A DNA stretch of 64,000 bases from Oceanobacillus limi. GTDB lineage: Bacteria > Bacillota > Bacilli > Bacillales > Amphibacillaceae. Below, in pieces: positions 1 to 8,908 of this stretch; within the stretch, counting starts at the first letter, position 1; each line of letters begins with the position of its first letter. The position numbers and the translations under genes were made by a program. Location: contig NZ_FOHE01000001.1 of the NCBI RefSeq assembly GCF_900111445.1, forward strand, positions 248,001 through 312,000. The letters are read 5' to 3'. The notes below the pieces were generated by a model. That model saw nothing but the letters and a program-made list of their open reading frames with translations. It was not told the DNA's origin and ran no database searches.

Positions 1-105
1 AGATGGACGATGTGGAAGGCGGTTAAGTAATATCGACCGATAGTGATGTTTCACGAGTAATTACAGATGATACGGGATATTCTAAGGAAAAAAAGGATAA
101 TCGAT

Positions 106-594
106 ATGATTACGACACTGTTGGTGGTAATATTGGTTTCATTGTTATTGGGATCATCACTATATTATGTAAAACAGAAATTTATAAAACTAGAGGTCAT
201 CATAACGCTATTATTTCTATCCTTTCTATGTCAGCATATCAATTTTAAACTATTTTCCGCATATGAAAGGCTCGCTGTAAAGGAAGACTTGATACCAAGA
301 GTTTTGAGTTATTTGCATTTTGGTATCGTCTTACCCATTTTATTACTTTGGCTACTCTATATATGGAGAAAGAAAATAGCTATTATTTATAAGGTATTAT
401 TATCATTTCTTTGGATTGGAATGGATTTGCTTTCCAAACAAGTTTACGTTTCGATTAATGTGTTAACCTCTAACACAGATTCTTGGTATCCAATAATAGA
501 TGTATGTATTTCATTGTTCATTCTATTATTGTCACTTTTATTCATGCGGATATTTAGTACCATTCTTGAAAAAGAAAGTGGCGTTTCTCCATGA
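106..594 (+). CDS. Membrane protein of unknown function
   Basis: A hydrophobic protein of about 162 residues with several predicted membrane segments (roughly residues 1-20, 28-45, 68-90, 98-112 and 130-150). I chose the ATG at 106 because AAAGGAT lies at good spacing before it; the upstream in-frame ATG at 67 has no visible ribosome binding site. Its stop overlaps the start of the next gene by four bases (ATGA), so the two are probably translationally coupled. I do not recognise the family. The first 66 bases of the window do not show an assignable gene end. Confidence 0.7.
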   Translation: MITTLLVVILVSLLLGSSLYYVKQKFIKLEVIITLLFLSFLCQHINFKLFSAYERLAVKEDLIPRVLSYLHFGIVLPILLLWLLYIWRKKIAIIYKVLLSFLWIGMDLLSKQVYVSINVLTSNTDSWYPIIDVCISLFILLLSLLFMRIFSTILEKESGVSP

Positions 595-1121
595 CAACAT
601 TTCTATATCTTCTAGAACCACTTACACCTAAATCGTTCGATAAAAATGAACTATATACATTAGTTATTATAGTTGTTGTCTGGGTGTTGTTTATTATTCT
701 ACACAAAAAAGAACGCCTGTTAAGCCAAACAGAGATTATTGCTTTATATGTGTTTAATGTTTGGTTTGCGACCGTAGGAGATCGAATGTTGGCAGAACCT
801 CCACTTGATTTTTATGACACGCTTGATTATGCTCACGGAGAATTATTTGATTCTATTCTTCAAGTTGTTGTATATCCAGTTCCTATCATTATTGCGATAC
901 ACCTTTTCCGAAAATTGAAACCTAATAGAATTTGGTTTATGTTGATTTCGGCTAGTATTTTGAGTGGATTAGAATGGATATCAGAAACGTTTTTCGATGT
1001 ATTTCAATTTAAAAATTGGCGGACGATGTATTCTTTTGTCTTCTATTTTTTTGTCATCCGAATTAATTTAAGCTACATTCATAAAATCCAAGAATTATTT
1101 ATGGATAGGAAAAGGAAATAG
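591..1121 (+). CDS. CBO0543-like membrane protein
   Basis: A 176-residue integral membrane protein with about five hydrophobic segments. The charged stretch after the third segment (GDRMLAEPPLDFYD, near residue 62) and the late segment containing WISETFFDVF resemble the CBO0543 family of uncharacterised Firmicutes membrane proteins; that assignment is from memory of the family pattern. It overlaps the upstream membrane gene by four bases, which suggests an operon of two membrane proteins. Function is unknown. Confidence 0.7.
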   Translation: MTTFLYLLEPLTPKSFDKNELYTLVIIVVVWVLFIILHKKERLLSQTEIIALYVFNVWFATVGDRMLAEPPLDFYDTLDYAHGELFDSILQVVVYPVPIIIAIHLFRKLKPNRIWFMLISASILSGLEWISETFFDVFQFKNWRTMYSFVFYFFVIRINLSYIHKIQELFMDRKRK

Positions 1122-1260
1122 CAGAATGAGAATCCAATAAAAAAGGGACCATTAATTCGTAACAGGATCCATCATGAGGTGCGTCGTGCTATATCTTATA
1201 GTAAATCGCAAAGGAAATCTCAACCAATAACGCAAAAAATTCACATTATAATTCACAAGA

Positions 1261-1290
1261 AAAGGAGCTTTATTTAAAACAAGCTCCTTT
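1261..1290 (+). terminator. Hairpin terminator after the two membrane genes
   Basis: AAAGGAGCTT (1261-1270) pairs perfectly with AAGCTCCTTT (1281-1290) around a 10-nt loop, followed by TGTTATT. It sits 140 bases after the membrane-gene pair. Confidence 0.55.
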
Positions 1291-1744
1291 GTTATTGGAC
1301 AATATTCGCTTCTTCCACTAAAGCACCCTATACTTTAAGTATAATTCTTCACTTTGTTTGCGATCACCTCGTTGGATTCTTGGAAAAATATATTACAGTA
1401 TTGCTTGTTTACTTTATCAAAGGATTTGTTTGGCTCTTTTCCTTCAACCTATGGAACAACTCCTATAAGAAATTGTGACGATTTGGTGTTTTTTCATTTA
1501 TAGGTTCAAAAAAATTTTCAATCCATTGATATCTACAATTGTTACCTCTATTTTCTACCGTTACAAAATTCCTTTCTACGAAGAATAGTTGCTACACTGA
1601 AATGTTAACACCTCCATTTTTATCTGTAATCTCCATGTTATTATTCCCCCATTCTAGTTTAATTAACATCAACTTAAAATAGATAAAAAGATGACATAGG
1701 TACAAAGTTTGGTATATTCGACGCTAATTGTTTTTCAATATAAA
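1291..1744 (-). other. Gene-free stretch, possibly a decayed gene
   Basis: No intact gene is visible. On the minus strand, between about 1640 and 1330, the translation alternates between frames but yields protein-like pieces (for example NRGNNCRYQWIENFFEPI, then in another frame NKQYCNIFFQESNEVIANK), interrupted by stops and a frame change. This looks like a heavily decayed coding region, but I cannot name the ancestor and chance cannot be excluded. Confidence 0.25.
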
Positions 1745-1779
1745 AAAGGAAGATTAACACTAAGTGCTAATCTTCCTTT
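1745..1779 (-). terminator. Terminator at the end of the small membrane gene
   Basis: AAAGGAAGATTA (1745-1756) pairs with TAATCTTCCTTT (1768-1779). On the minus strand the hairpin is followed by a T-rich run, and its first arm overlaps the final codons of the small minus-strand gene. Confidence 0.7.
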
Positions 1780-1952
1780 ATCTTTTTATTTATTCTCTTT
1801 TCTAAGTGTCTTTGTCCCAATATGGATATAAGAATACTAAAGAAATTTAATATCTGAAATAATGTTGTATTGCCATTAGCAATTATAAGCATAACAATTA
1901 CTAAAGGGACGTATATTTTTATACCAGTTAAAAATCTTTTTGATATACTCAC
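1767..1952 (-). CDS. Small two-segment membrane protein
   Basis: A 61-residue protein starting MSISKRFLTGIKIY, with two hydrophobic segments (about 11-28 and 32-46) and a Lys/Arg-rich tail. The GTG start at 1952 is chosen because AAAGGGGG precedes it at good spacing; a longer TTG-initiated form would place that site inside the coding region. The terminator hairpin covers its last codons. No family recognised. Confidence 0.6.
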   Translation of the reverse strand: MSISKRFLTGIKIYVPLVIVMLIIANGNTTLFQILNFFSILISILGQRHLEKRINKKIKED

Positions 1953-2209
1953 TTTCTTCCCCCTTTGCTTCTTCAACTATTCTGCTACGTTTAAGTACAT
2001 TTCTTCACAATATCTATACTTATTTTATCATACTATTCATACCAATTTAATTAATTGTTCCAATGGTAATTTGTTTCAGTTAAATTCACAACCTTATTCG
2101 CAGAGTTTTCACACGTTGATACACATACCCTACATTATTTATTTCAGTTAATGTAAATGATAATGTGAAATCAGTATATAAAACCATCAAAAACCTTGAA
2201 TTAACAATA

Positions 2210-2250
2210 AAATCGCACTGTGAATTTATATGTGAATCACAGTGCGATTT
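2210..2250. other. Perfect 14-bp inverted repeat in a gene-free gap
   Basis: AAATCGCACTGTGA (2210-2223) and TCACAGTGCGATTT (2237-2250) are perfect reverse complements with a 13-nt AT-rich loop. It lies in the 1953-2511 gap, which contains no gene I can support. It could be a terminator (T tract is weak), a mobile-element end or an operator. The right half contains TGTGAATCACA, itself a palindrome. Confidence 0.6.
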
Positions 2251-2511
2251 AGTATGTGAATTATAATGTGTGCACCTCTAAACGGAACCTGTTAATAATT
2301 CGGGCCCTTTTCTTTTTGTATTGTTTAAATAATTTAAAAATATGATAAAATTAATAAAATGAGTTTACTGAAGATCGATAAAAACCCCATTCTATTGTTT
2401 GAAAAGTAAATTAGCTGTTCAGAATTGAAAGTTTTAGAAGGAGAGAAATCCAATGTAAACCAAAATTTTTTTCATCAAATGACTATATCAGAAATAAGGA
2501 ATGGGGTTTAC

Positions 2512-3741
2512 ATGAGTTTATTTAAGAATAAAAATTTTGCAGTCATGTGGTTTGGGCAACTTGCTACGATATTTGGTAATCGTTTTAGTGAAATAGCAAT
2601 TCCTTTAATTGTACTTCAGTTAACTGGATCGCCATGGCAATCCGCACTGGTTGTTGTTTGTTCCCAAGTAGCACCACTTATTTTGTCTCTTCCAGTCGGT
2701 ACTTGGATAGAGGGGAAACCTAAAAAGCAAGTTGCCATGGTTGCTGAAATCATTAGCTTTTTAACGATGTCATTATTAGTAATGTTGGTGTGGGCAGACC
2801 ATTTAACAATATGGATTCTTGCTACAAGTTTGTTTATTTTGGGAGCTACAGGTTTGTTTTTTAAAGTTTCCTTTTCCGCAATGGTACCAGGGGTTGTCGG
2901 AAGAAACAGACTGGTTCATGCACATAGCTACTTTGAAGGAGCAGATGCAATCAGTACATTTGTTGGCCCAGTTCTGGCGGGCGTTGTGTTATCAAGTTTT
3001 GGAGTCGCGATGGTATTGACAATAGATGCTATGACTTACTTCATCTCCTTTCTTGGTATTCTGTTTCTAACTTTCCACGAAAAAAAATGGAGCGTAAAGC
3101 AAGAAAAAATGAGACAAACCTATTTATCATCGATTAAAAATGTAAGGTATTTGTTTACGAATCCGTATCAAACCTTTATTTCCGTGCAACATGTTATTTT
3201 GAATTTTAGTACGACCGCTATGACACTGACGATCATTATTTATACGAGTCAAGTTCTCTATTTTAATGAATGGCAAACGGGTATGGTGCTTTCTTCAGCA
3301 GGAGTAGGCAACCTAGTTGGTGTATTTTTATTAAATAAGATTAATCATTTCTCATGGAAGTATTTGTATGCTGGTTTAATGGTAGTTTCAAGTGGTGGAA
3401 TAATACTGATTCTCTGTTCATATGAGCTCGTACTGATCATGGGTGGAATGTTTTTATTTGATGGAGCGCTATCGATGGCTTTTGTAGTAAACGGGTCAGC
3501 AAGACAAGCAGTCACTCCTGATGCATATTTAGCACGAATCGGAGGGGGAGGGATTTTATTATCAGGTGTAGTTGCAATGGGGGGAAACCTCTTTGCAGGT
3601 GGTGTATCTGAATCGATCAATCCTAATTCTTCTCTTATCTTCTGTGCTGGTGTACTGTTGTTAGCAACTTTTGTATCATTAGTTTTTAAACAAGGGGACA
3701 AAAAACTGGATAAACTAGTGCCAATTGAGTTTAAAGAATAA
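2512..3741 (+). CDS. MFS transporter (drug-efflux type)
   Basis: A 409-residue major facilitator with about 12 hydrophobic segments, beginning MSLFKNKNFAVMWFGQL. The start, with AxxWxGQ and then FGNRFSEIAIPL, is typical of the 12-segment MFS branch that includes macrolide-efflux-like proteins. The ATG at 2512 has AAGGAATGGGG upstream. An earlier AGAAGGAGAG at 2435-2444 precedes only an ATG-TAA pair at 2453, an odd minimal reading frame. Substrate cannot be told from sequence. It stands alone between two gene-poor gaps. Confidence 0.85.
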   Translation: MSLFKNKNFAVMWFGQLATIFGNRFSEIAIPLIVLQLTGSPWQSALVVVCSQVAPLILSLPVGTWIEGKPKKQVAMVAEIISFLTMSLLVMLVWADHLTIWILATSLFILGATGLFFKVSFSAMVPGVVGRNRLVHAHSYFEGADAISTFVGPVLAGVVLSSFGVAMVLTIDAMTYFISFLGILFLTFHEKKWSVKQEKMRQTYLSSIKNVRYLFTNPYQTFISVQHVILNFSTTAMTLTIIIYTSQVLYFNEWQTGMVLSSAGVGNLVGVFLLNKINHFSWKYLYAGLMVVSSGGIILILCSYELVLIMGGMFLFDGALSMAFVVNGSARQAVTPDAYLARIGGGGILLSGVVAMGGNLFAGGVSESINPNSSLIFCAGVLLLATFVSLVFKQGDKKLDKLVPIEFKE

Positions 3742-3921
3742 TTGGTTTTCATTTTAAGCGAGCAGTTTACTTCCTAAGTTTGGTAAGGAATTCCTTATTG
3801 TAAACCGCACCTATACGATCATTATTATTTATATGATTTGATTCGAAATCGGTATTATTTATTTGCTGTTACATTCGTTAAGATTTAGATAGAAATTAAC
3901 GAAAGCATAAGGGGCAGAAGT

Positions 3922-4383
3922 ATGAAAAACGATGTCATTTATCGAAATGCAACCGAAGAAGATCTGGATCAAATCGTAGCAATGCTTTGGGATGACAAAT
4001 TAGGAAGAACACGGGAACGTTATGAACAGCCTCTGCCATCAACCTATATCGAAGCATTTAAAGCGATAGAAGCCGATCCAAATAATGAATTGGTGGTAGC
4101 TTCGGCTGGTCATAAAATAATTGGAGTACAACAAATTACGTTTACACCCTATATTACCCATCAAGGTAGTTGGCGAGCAACGATCGAGGGAGTGCGGACA
4201 TCTGCATCTCATCGCGGGAAAGGATTAGGGTCTGGGCTTATTCAATATGCCATTCAACGTGCAAAGAACAGAGGCTGTCATCTAATCCAACTAACAACCG
4301 ATAAGCAAAGAGATGACGCATTACGATTTTATGAACGGTTAGGCTTTAAAGCGACTCATGAAGGATTAAAAATGAAGCTGTGA
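3922..4383 (+). CDS. GNAT family N-acetyltransferase
   Basis: A 153-residue GNAT enzyme expected to transfer an acetyl group from acetyl-CoA to an amine. The acetyl-CoA pyrophosphate loop is visible as RTSASHRGKGLGSGL (about residues 92-106), and the C-terminal beta-bulge region as DALRFYERLGFKATHEG. AAGGGGCAG precedes the ATG. It is a standalone gene. The substrate is not identifiable. Confidence 0.9.
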   Translation: MKNDVIYRNATEEDLDQIVAMLWDDKLGRTRERYEQPLPSTYIEAFKAIEADPNNELVVASAGHKIIGVQQITFTPYITHQGSWRATIEGVRTSASHRGKGLGSGLIQYAIQRAKNRGCHLIQLTTDKQRDDALRFYERLGFKATHEGLKMKL

Positions 4384-4514
4384 ATAATAAGTATTTTTAG
4401 TGTCATAAGGTACAGTGGAAGTAAAATAGGGAAACTTCGCACTCATTTGTAAAAACTGAATCATTTTACCCCCAGAATCGTATAGATTGTTAGATACCAA
4501 AAGGGGGAAAATAA

Positions 4515-5504
4515 ATGAAATTTATCGTAAAGGCTTCGTTCATTATGTTGATAACTATTGTTCTAGCTGCATGTGGAAAAACGGATAACGATAACGATTC
4601 ATTAGACAAGGAAGCGGATAACCAGAAAAAGTCGTCTGAAGAACCAATTACTCCTGAACAGCTTCCAGAACAGTTTTTGACTAGTAATTTCGAACAGATC
4701 TATAACCAAACAAGTGAATCGTTTCAAGAAATGGTTACCTTAAAACAGTTCAAAGATATGGGAAGTGATTTCCAAAAAGGAGTCCAATCCTTTGAGATGG
4801 TTACTAAAATGCCAATTCAAGATCTAATGGAGTATCAATGGATAAGTGATGGAGGAGACAAAGGAATACGAGCTTACTTGGCAGATGATAACCAAACGAT
4901 TGAGGGCTTGCAACTCACCCCTATTACTTCTTATCCAGAAACGGATAATCGGTATACAGAAAATACGTATCGGATGCCAATGATAGGAGAATGGTTCACC
5001 TTTTGGGGTGGTACAAATGAACTTGTCAATTACCATTACGCAGTGGAATCCCAACGGTATGCTTATGACCTCGTAATCGTAAAGGATGGTTCTTCGTTTG
5101 AGGGAGACCCTACAAAAAATGAAAGCTATTATGCATTTGGAAAAGAAGCAGTAGCGCCAAGTGAAGGTGTTGTAGTAGCAATTGAGAACAACATAAAAGA
5201 CAATACACCGACTGTTGATACAAATAGGGTAGAACCGCTAGGAAACCATGTGATCCTAGAACATGAAAATAAGGAATATAGTATTATCGCTCATCTGCAA
5301 GAAGGATCTGTCCAAGTAAGCGAGGGGGACCAGGTAGATGCTGGTGACCTGCTAGGTTATGTTGGGAATTCTGGTAACTCCAGTGAACCTCATATTCATT
5401 TTCATGTTGCTAATCATGTCGATTGGGAGAAAGGAACCTCGATTAGAATAAAACTAGATGGAGGAGAAGATCCTGTACGTGGGGAAGAAGTAACAGGGTT
5501 TTAA
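4515..5504 (+). CDS. M23 (LytM-like) peptidase lipoprotein with DUF3887-like domain
   Basis: A 329-residue exported lipoprotein. The lipobox LAAC puts the lipidated Cys at residue 20. Residues about 40-135 resemble the NTF2-like DUF3887 domain. Residues about 170-300 form the M23 metallopeptidase domain: a YAYD segment with Asp185, His260 in IIAHLQEG, and His293/His295 in EPHIHFHV, which together match the zinc ligands of LytM-type endopeptidases. It is expected to act on peptidoglycan cross-links outside the membrane. AAGGGGGAAA precedes the ATG. The gene is followed 30 bases later by a GNAT gene. Confidence 0.9.
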   Translation: MKFIVKASFIMLITIVLAACGKTDNDNDSLDKEADNQKKSSEEPITPEQLPEQFLTSNFEQIYNQTSESFQEMVTLKQFKDMGSDFQKGVQSFEMVTKMPIQDLMEYQWISDGGDKGIRAYLADDNQTIEGLQLTPITSYPETDNRYTENTYRMPMIGEWFTFWGGTNELVNYHYAVESQRYAYDLVIVKDGSSFEGDPTKNESYYAFGKEAVAPSEGVVVAIENNIKDNTPTVDTNRVEPLGNHVILEHENKEYSIIAHLQEGSVQVSEGDQVDAGDLLGYVGNSGNSSEPHIHFHVANHVDWEKGTSIRIKLDGGEDPVRGEEVTGF

Positions 5505-5534
5505 ACGAAACCTGTAAGATATAGGGGGATGGTA

Positions 5535-6092
5535 ATGAACTACGATGAAAAAAATAAGAAAATAATAACAGAAAGACTCGTGCTAAGATTGTTTCAAAAA
5601 TCGGATGCAGAAGCTGTTACGAAACTCTGTAATAATTATAATATCTTCAAGAATACGTTGTATTTACCTTATCCATACGACATAAACGATGCGTTAACCT
5701 GGATGGAACACCATCTTGAAAATTTCCTTGCGAATAAATCCTATGAATTCGCAATTACAGGTAAGGAAAGTGGACAACTATATGGTGCTATTGCATTATC
5801 AAATAATCAGGCTTTCCATCATGGGGAAATTGCTTATTGGGTTGGGGAAGAATTTTGGGGGAACGGATATGCTACAGAAGCAGCTAATGCGATCGTTCAA
5901 TTTGCATTCGATGAAAAGAAATACCATAAAATATTTGCCCGTTTCTTTGGTTCCAATCCAGCCTCGGGTAGGGTTTTGCAGAAGATAGGGATGAAGGAAG
6001 AAGGAGTTTTACTTGATCACGTTAGAAAAGAAGATCGGTATGAAGATCTAGTCTACTATGGCATGATTCGTGAGAACGAAATAGATTCATAG
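5535..6092 (+). CDS. RimJ/RimL-type GNAT acetyltransferase
   Basis: A 185-residue GNAT of the RimJ/RimL group, with ITERLVLRLF near the start, the acetyl-CoA motif as EFWGNGYATEAA, and the hallmark C-terminal phrase NPASGRVLQKIGMKEEG. Members acetylate protein N-termini or small amines; the substrate here is unknown. I chose ATG 5535 (MNYDEKN) because AGGGGG ends six bases before it, whereas ATG 5529 would abut that site. A bidirectional terminator separates it from the convergent flotillin gene. Confidence 0.9.
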   Translation: MNYDEKNKKIITERLVLRLFQKSDAEAVTKLCNNYNIFKNTLYLPYPYDINDALTWMEHHLENFLANKSYEFAITGKESGQLYGAIALSNNQAFHHGEIAYWVGEEFWGNGYATEAANAIVQFAFDEKKYHKIFARFFGSNPASGRVLQKIGMKEEGVLLDHVRKEDRYEDLVYYGMIRENEIDS

Positions 6093-6102
6093 GTATAATA
6101 AA

Positions 6103-6132
6103 AAGGAGAAGCAATCACGGTTGCTTCTCCTT
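6103..6132. terminator. Bidirectional terminator between convergent genes
   Basis: AAGGAGAAGCAA (6103-6114) pairs with TTGCTTCTCCTT (6121-6132) with a short loop. It is flanked by an A-rich run and by TTAATTATTATT, so it can serve both the GNAT gene (plus) and the flotillin gene (minus). Confidence 0.85.
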
Positions 6133-6137
6133 AATTA

Positions 6138-7736
6138 TTATTCAACAGATCCCGTTTTAACGGATTGGTCCACTTTCTCTTCTTCAACTTTACTTGCGAC
6201 CATTTCCTTTTGCGAATTCTCGTTTTCATACCGGATCCTGTCAATGTCAAAGTCATCTGGTAATTTATTTTTACCTACGACATTTTCTAATAGTTCTTTC
6301 ACATCAATACCGGATGAAGCCTTTAGGGATTCTTGTAGGCTGGCCATTAAGTCGGTTGCATAACCAGATACTTTATTGGCGCCCCCATCACTTCCACTAC
6401 CACCAGTATCAACAACGGTAATCTTGTCGATGTTAGATAATGGACTAGCTACTTCTTTCGCATAATCAGGAAGCATTCTGACAATCATATCGAGAATTGC
6501 CGCTTGACCATATTGATCGAAGGCTTCGGCAATTTTGCGTTTTGCTTCTGCCTCTGCCAAACCTTTCAGGCGAATAACCTCTGCTTCGGATTCCCCTTGT
6601 GCTCGTTGAGAGTCGGCTTTGGCAAGACCATCCACTCGAACTTGTTCTGCTTCTGCTTTTGCTTGGGACTCGATACGATATTGATTGGCATCGGCGTCCG
6701 CGATTTGTTTTGCTTTTTCCGCAACAGCAGCCTGTTCCACAGCATAACGATCGGCATCCGCTTTCTTCTTAACTTCAGAGTCATACTGTCTTTCACGACG
6801 CTGAATTTCTTTTTCTTCTAGTTCAATTTGTTTTTGTCGCTCGATAATTTGAATTTGCATTTGCTGCTCTGTCACAGACTGTTTGGCACGAGCCGTTTCT
6901 AGATCATATGCTTGGTCGGCATTTGCTTTTGCAGTATCTTGCTCGCGACGGTATTCGGCTGTTTTTAATTGATTGTGTTTTTCTGCTTCTGCAATTTCTG
7001 TTGCTCGTTCTAATTCGGATTTCTTCGCCTCTTTTGCCGCTTCAGCTTGCTTGATGCGTGTTTCCTTATCTGCTTCTGCTGTAGCGATATCTGCATCTCG
7101 TTTTACTTGAGCAATACGTGGCTTCCCTAAGGATTCTAAATAACCGTTTTTATCGCGTACATCTTTAATGGTAAACGATACGATGGTTAATCCCATTTTG
7201 GCAAGATCCTGGGATGCAACACGTTGTACTTCTTGGGAAAATTTATCTCTGTTTTTATAGATTTCTTCCACGGTCATGGAACCTAGAATCGAACGTAAAT
7301 GACCCTCTAATACTTCTTTTGCTTCATTTTCTCGATCCTCTTTCGATTTTCCTAGAAATTGTTCTGCTGCTGTAGCAATTTCGCCAATGGAACCACCAAT
7401 TTTTATGATCGCCGTTCCGTCAGCCATTACCGGAACTCCCTGCTCGGTATAAACCTCTGGAGTAGTAACTTCTAGTTTACTAGATAACAAGCTTAATGGT
7501 TCGGCTTGTTGAAAAATTGGAAGAACGAATGTACCTCCACCACGAATGATTTTAATTTTGTTTCCAGACTCATCGGTATGTACATTCTTTCCACCGAGGT
7601 AACTTCCTGTTACGATCAGTGATTCATCTGGACCTGCAGTACGGTATTTCTTAACAAAAACAGCTAGTAATGCGATTAATAGAAATACAACAATACCAAT
7701 AACAATCGAAATACCTGTGACACCATTTTCTAACAT
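6138..7736 (-). CDS. floT: Flotillin-like membrane scaffold protein (YuaG/FloT)
   Basis: A 532-residue flotillin homologue. It has one N-terminal membrane segment (about residues 8-28), an SPFH/band-7 domain (about 40-215), then a long Ala/Glu/Lys-rich coiled coil with repeated EAEAKR-type segments (about 215-410) and a Gly/Ser-rich hinge before the C-terminal helical part. Flotillins organise functional membrane microdomains in Bacillus. AAGGAGG precedes the ATG. The upstream NfeD-like gene on the same strand matches the known yuaF-yuaG pairing. Confidence 0.95.
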   Translation of the reverse strand: MLENGVTGISIVIGIVVFLLIALLAVFVKKYRTAGPDESLIVTGSYLGGKNVHTDESGNKIKIIRGGGTFVLPIFQQAEPLSLLSSKLEVTTPEVYTEQGVPVMADGTAIIKIGGSIGEIATAAEQFLGKSKEDRENEAKEVLEGHLRSILGSMTVEEIYKNRDKFSQEVQRVASQDLAKMGLTIVSFTIKDVRDKNGYLESLGKPRIAQVKRDADIATAEADKETRIKQAEAAKEAKKSELERATEIAEAEKHNQLKTAEYRREQDTAKANADQAYDLETARAKQSVTEQQMQIQIIERQKQIELEEKEIQRRERQYDSEVKKKADADRYAVEQAAVAEKAKQIADADANQYRIESQAKAEAEQVRVDGLAKADSQRAQGESEAEVIRLKGLAEAEAKRKIAEAFDQYGQAAILDMIVRMLPDYAKEVASPLSNIDKITVVDTGGSGSDGGANKVSGYATDLMASLQESLKASSGIDVKELLENVVGKNKLPDDFDIDRIRYENENSQKEMVASKVEEEKVDQSVKTGSVE

Positions 7737-7806
7737 GCTTTTCCTCCTTTATATTGTGAAAATTTATAAAAATACGCCTCCATGTGGAATTGTATGATTA
7801 TTGCGA

Positions 7807-8346
7807 TTACATGCTTTCTGCGTCAAGCGATTCATATGGTGTGACATATAGGACTCCTTCTTTGATATCAAGAACCAATACTTGTGTTCCTTCGCTAATC
7901 GCTGTTTTTTCATAGCATGCAGCTGGTTTAGAAATTGTCCCACTCTTGCTTTCGATGACTATTTCCCCAAATCCCTCTTCTGGAATTGGAATAATGATCT
8001 TTCCAACTCTGCCTTTCAGGGATTCTTCGGTGTAGCTTAATGATTCCTCTGCAGATGATAAGGGAACTAAAACAAAGAAATGAAGCAGGATATCTAGTAA
8101 AAACGAAATGATTATTGCGATCACCGCTATGAATAAACTGGATAGTGGAGTAATCACCTCAAACACATAGGATGTTGCCGAGAAGAAAATAATAAAGGCT
8201 AAAATAAGTGCAGGATTTAAGAAAGGAATTCCTTCCCCGATTCCATCAAGTACATCTCCAAAGAAGATATATAAAATCGTGATACATCCTGTAACGATTA
8301 GAAGTGTTAAATAAAATGTTTGTATATCCAAACCAAATACAGTCAT
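7807..8346 (-). CDS. yuaF: NfeD-like membrane protein (YuaF)
   Basis: A protein of about 179 residues with four hydrophobic segments in the first 110 residues, then a soluble C-terminal beta-barrel of the NfeD/OB type (GRVGKIIIPIPEEGFGEIVI onward). NfeD proteins accompany flotillins, and this gene lies directly upstream of floT on the same strand, 70 bases away. Several ATG codons cluster after AGGTGAGG; I took the one nine bases downstream (8346), but 8352 or 8355 is also possible. Confidence 0.85.
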   Translation of the reverse strand: MTVFGLDIQTFYLTLLIVTGCITILYIFFGDVLDGIGEGIPFLNPALILAFIIFFSATSYVFEVITPLSSLFIAVIAIIISFLLDILLHFFVLVPLSSAEESLSYTEESLKGRVGKIIIPIPEEGFGEIVIESKSGTISKPAACYEKTAISEGTQVLVLDIKEGVLYVTPYESLDAESM

Positions 8347-8443
8347 CTCCATCATCCTCACCTGAAAATCTTGTCGTATTACCATACTATACGACCATCA
8401 TATACAATAAGTTTCAATAAATCAAAATATTTTTAATTATTTT

Positions 8444-8484
8444 GGTGCCAGGCACTTGTCGAAAGTCGACAAGTGCCTGGCACC
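8444..8484. repeat. Palindromic intergenic repeat, copy 1
   Basis: A perfect 19-bp inverted repeat with a 3-nt loop: GGTGCCAGGCACTTGTCGA (8444-8462) and its complement (8466-8484). A second copy with 22-bp arms lies at 48849-48894. Each arm begins with GGTGCCAGGCAC, itself partly self-complementary. It sits between divergent yuaF and csaA. I associate this core with a repeat common in Bacillaceae intergenic regions, from memory. Confidence 0.9.
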
Positions 8485-8515
8485 TCGTTATAATTTTTAG
8501 AAAGGAGGGATTTAT

Positions 8516-8848
8516 ATGGCGACGTTTGATGATTTTATGAAGTTGGACTTGCGGGTTGGAACGGTATTGAAAGCGGGACCCTTTCCAGAAGCGCGGAAAC
8601 CAGCAATCAAGGTAGAAGTAGATTTTGGTGAAGAAATTGGGATCAAGCAATCCTCCGCTCAAATTACTAAACGGTATGAGCCGGAACAGTTAGTGGGGCG
8701 CCAAGTGGTTGGTGTCGTTAACTTTCCGCCGATGCGTATTGCGGGTTTTAAATCGGAAGTACTGATCATCGGTGGCGTTCCTGAAGATGGAGATGTTGTG
8801 TTGTTACGCCCGGATGAAGAAGTAGAGAACGGGACGAAAATCTCTTAA
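8516..8848 (+). CDS. csaA: Secretion chaperone CsaA
   Basis: A 110-residue protein made of a single tRNA-binding-like OB fold, matching CsaA in length and in the motifs [38 protein letters not shown]. CsaA is a dimeric chaperone that binds unfolded preproteins and SecA in Bacillus. AGAAAGGAGGGA precedes the ATG. The palindromic repeat lies just upstream. Confidence 0.95.
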   Translation: MATFDDFMKLDLRVGTVLKAGPFPEARKPAIKVEVDFGEEIGIKQSSAQITKRYEPEQLVGRQVVGVVNFPPMRIAGFKSEVLIIGGVPEDGDVVLLRPDEEVENGTKIS

Positions 8849-8908
8849 CAAGCATATACTTCAATCAGATACATAGAGATTTTCGAGGGAAACGAGGAGT
8901 TGGACGAC

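Noticed and set aside
3345-3752. 135-codon minus-strand frame
   Set aside because: It is antisense to the MFS gene, Pro/Ser-rich and without a start site.
6194-6821. Plus-strand frames inside the flotillin gene
   Set aside because: They are antisense to its repetitive coiled coil; the odd composition reflects that repeat.
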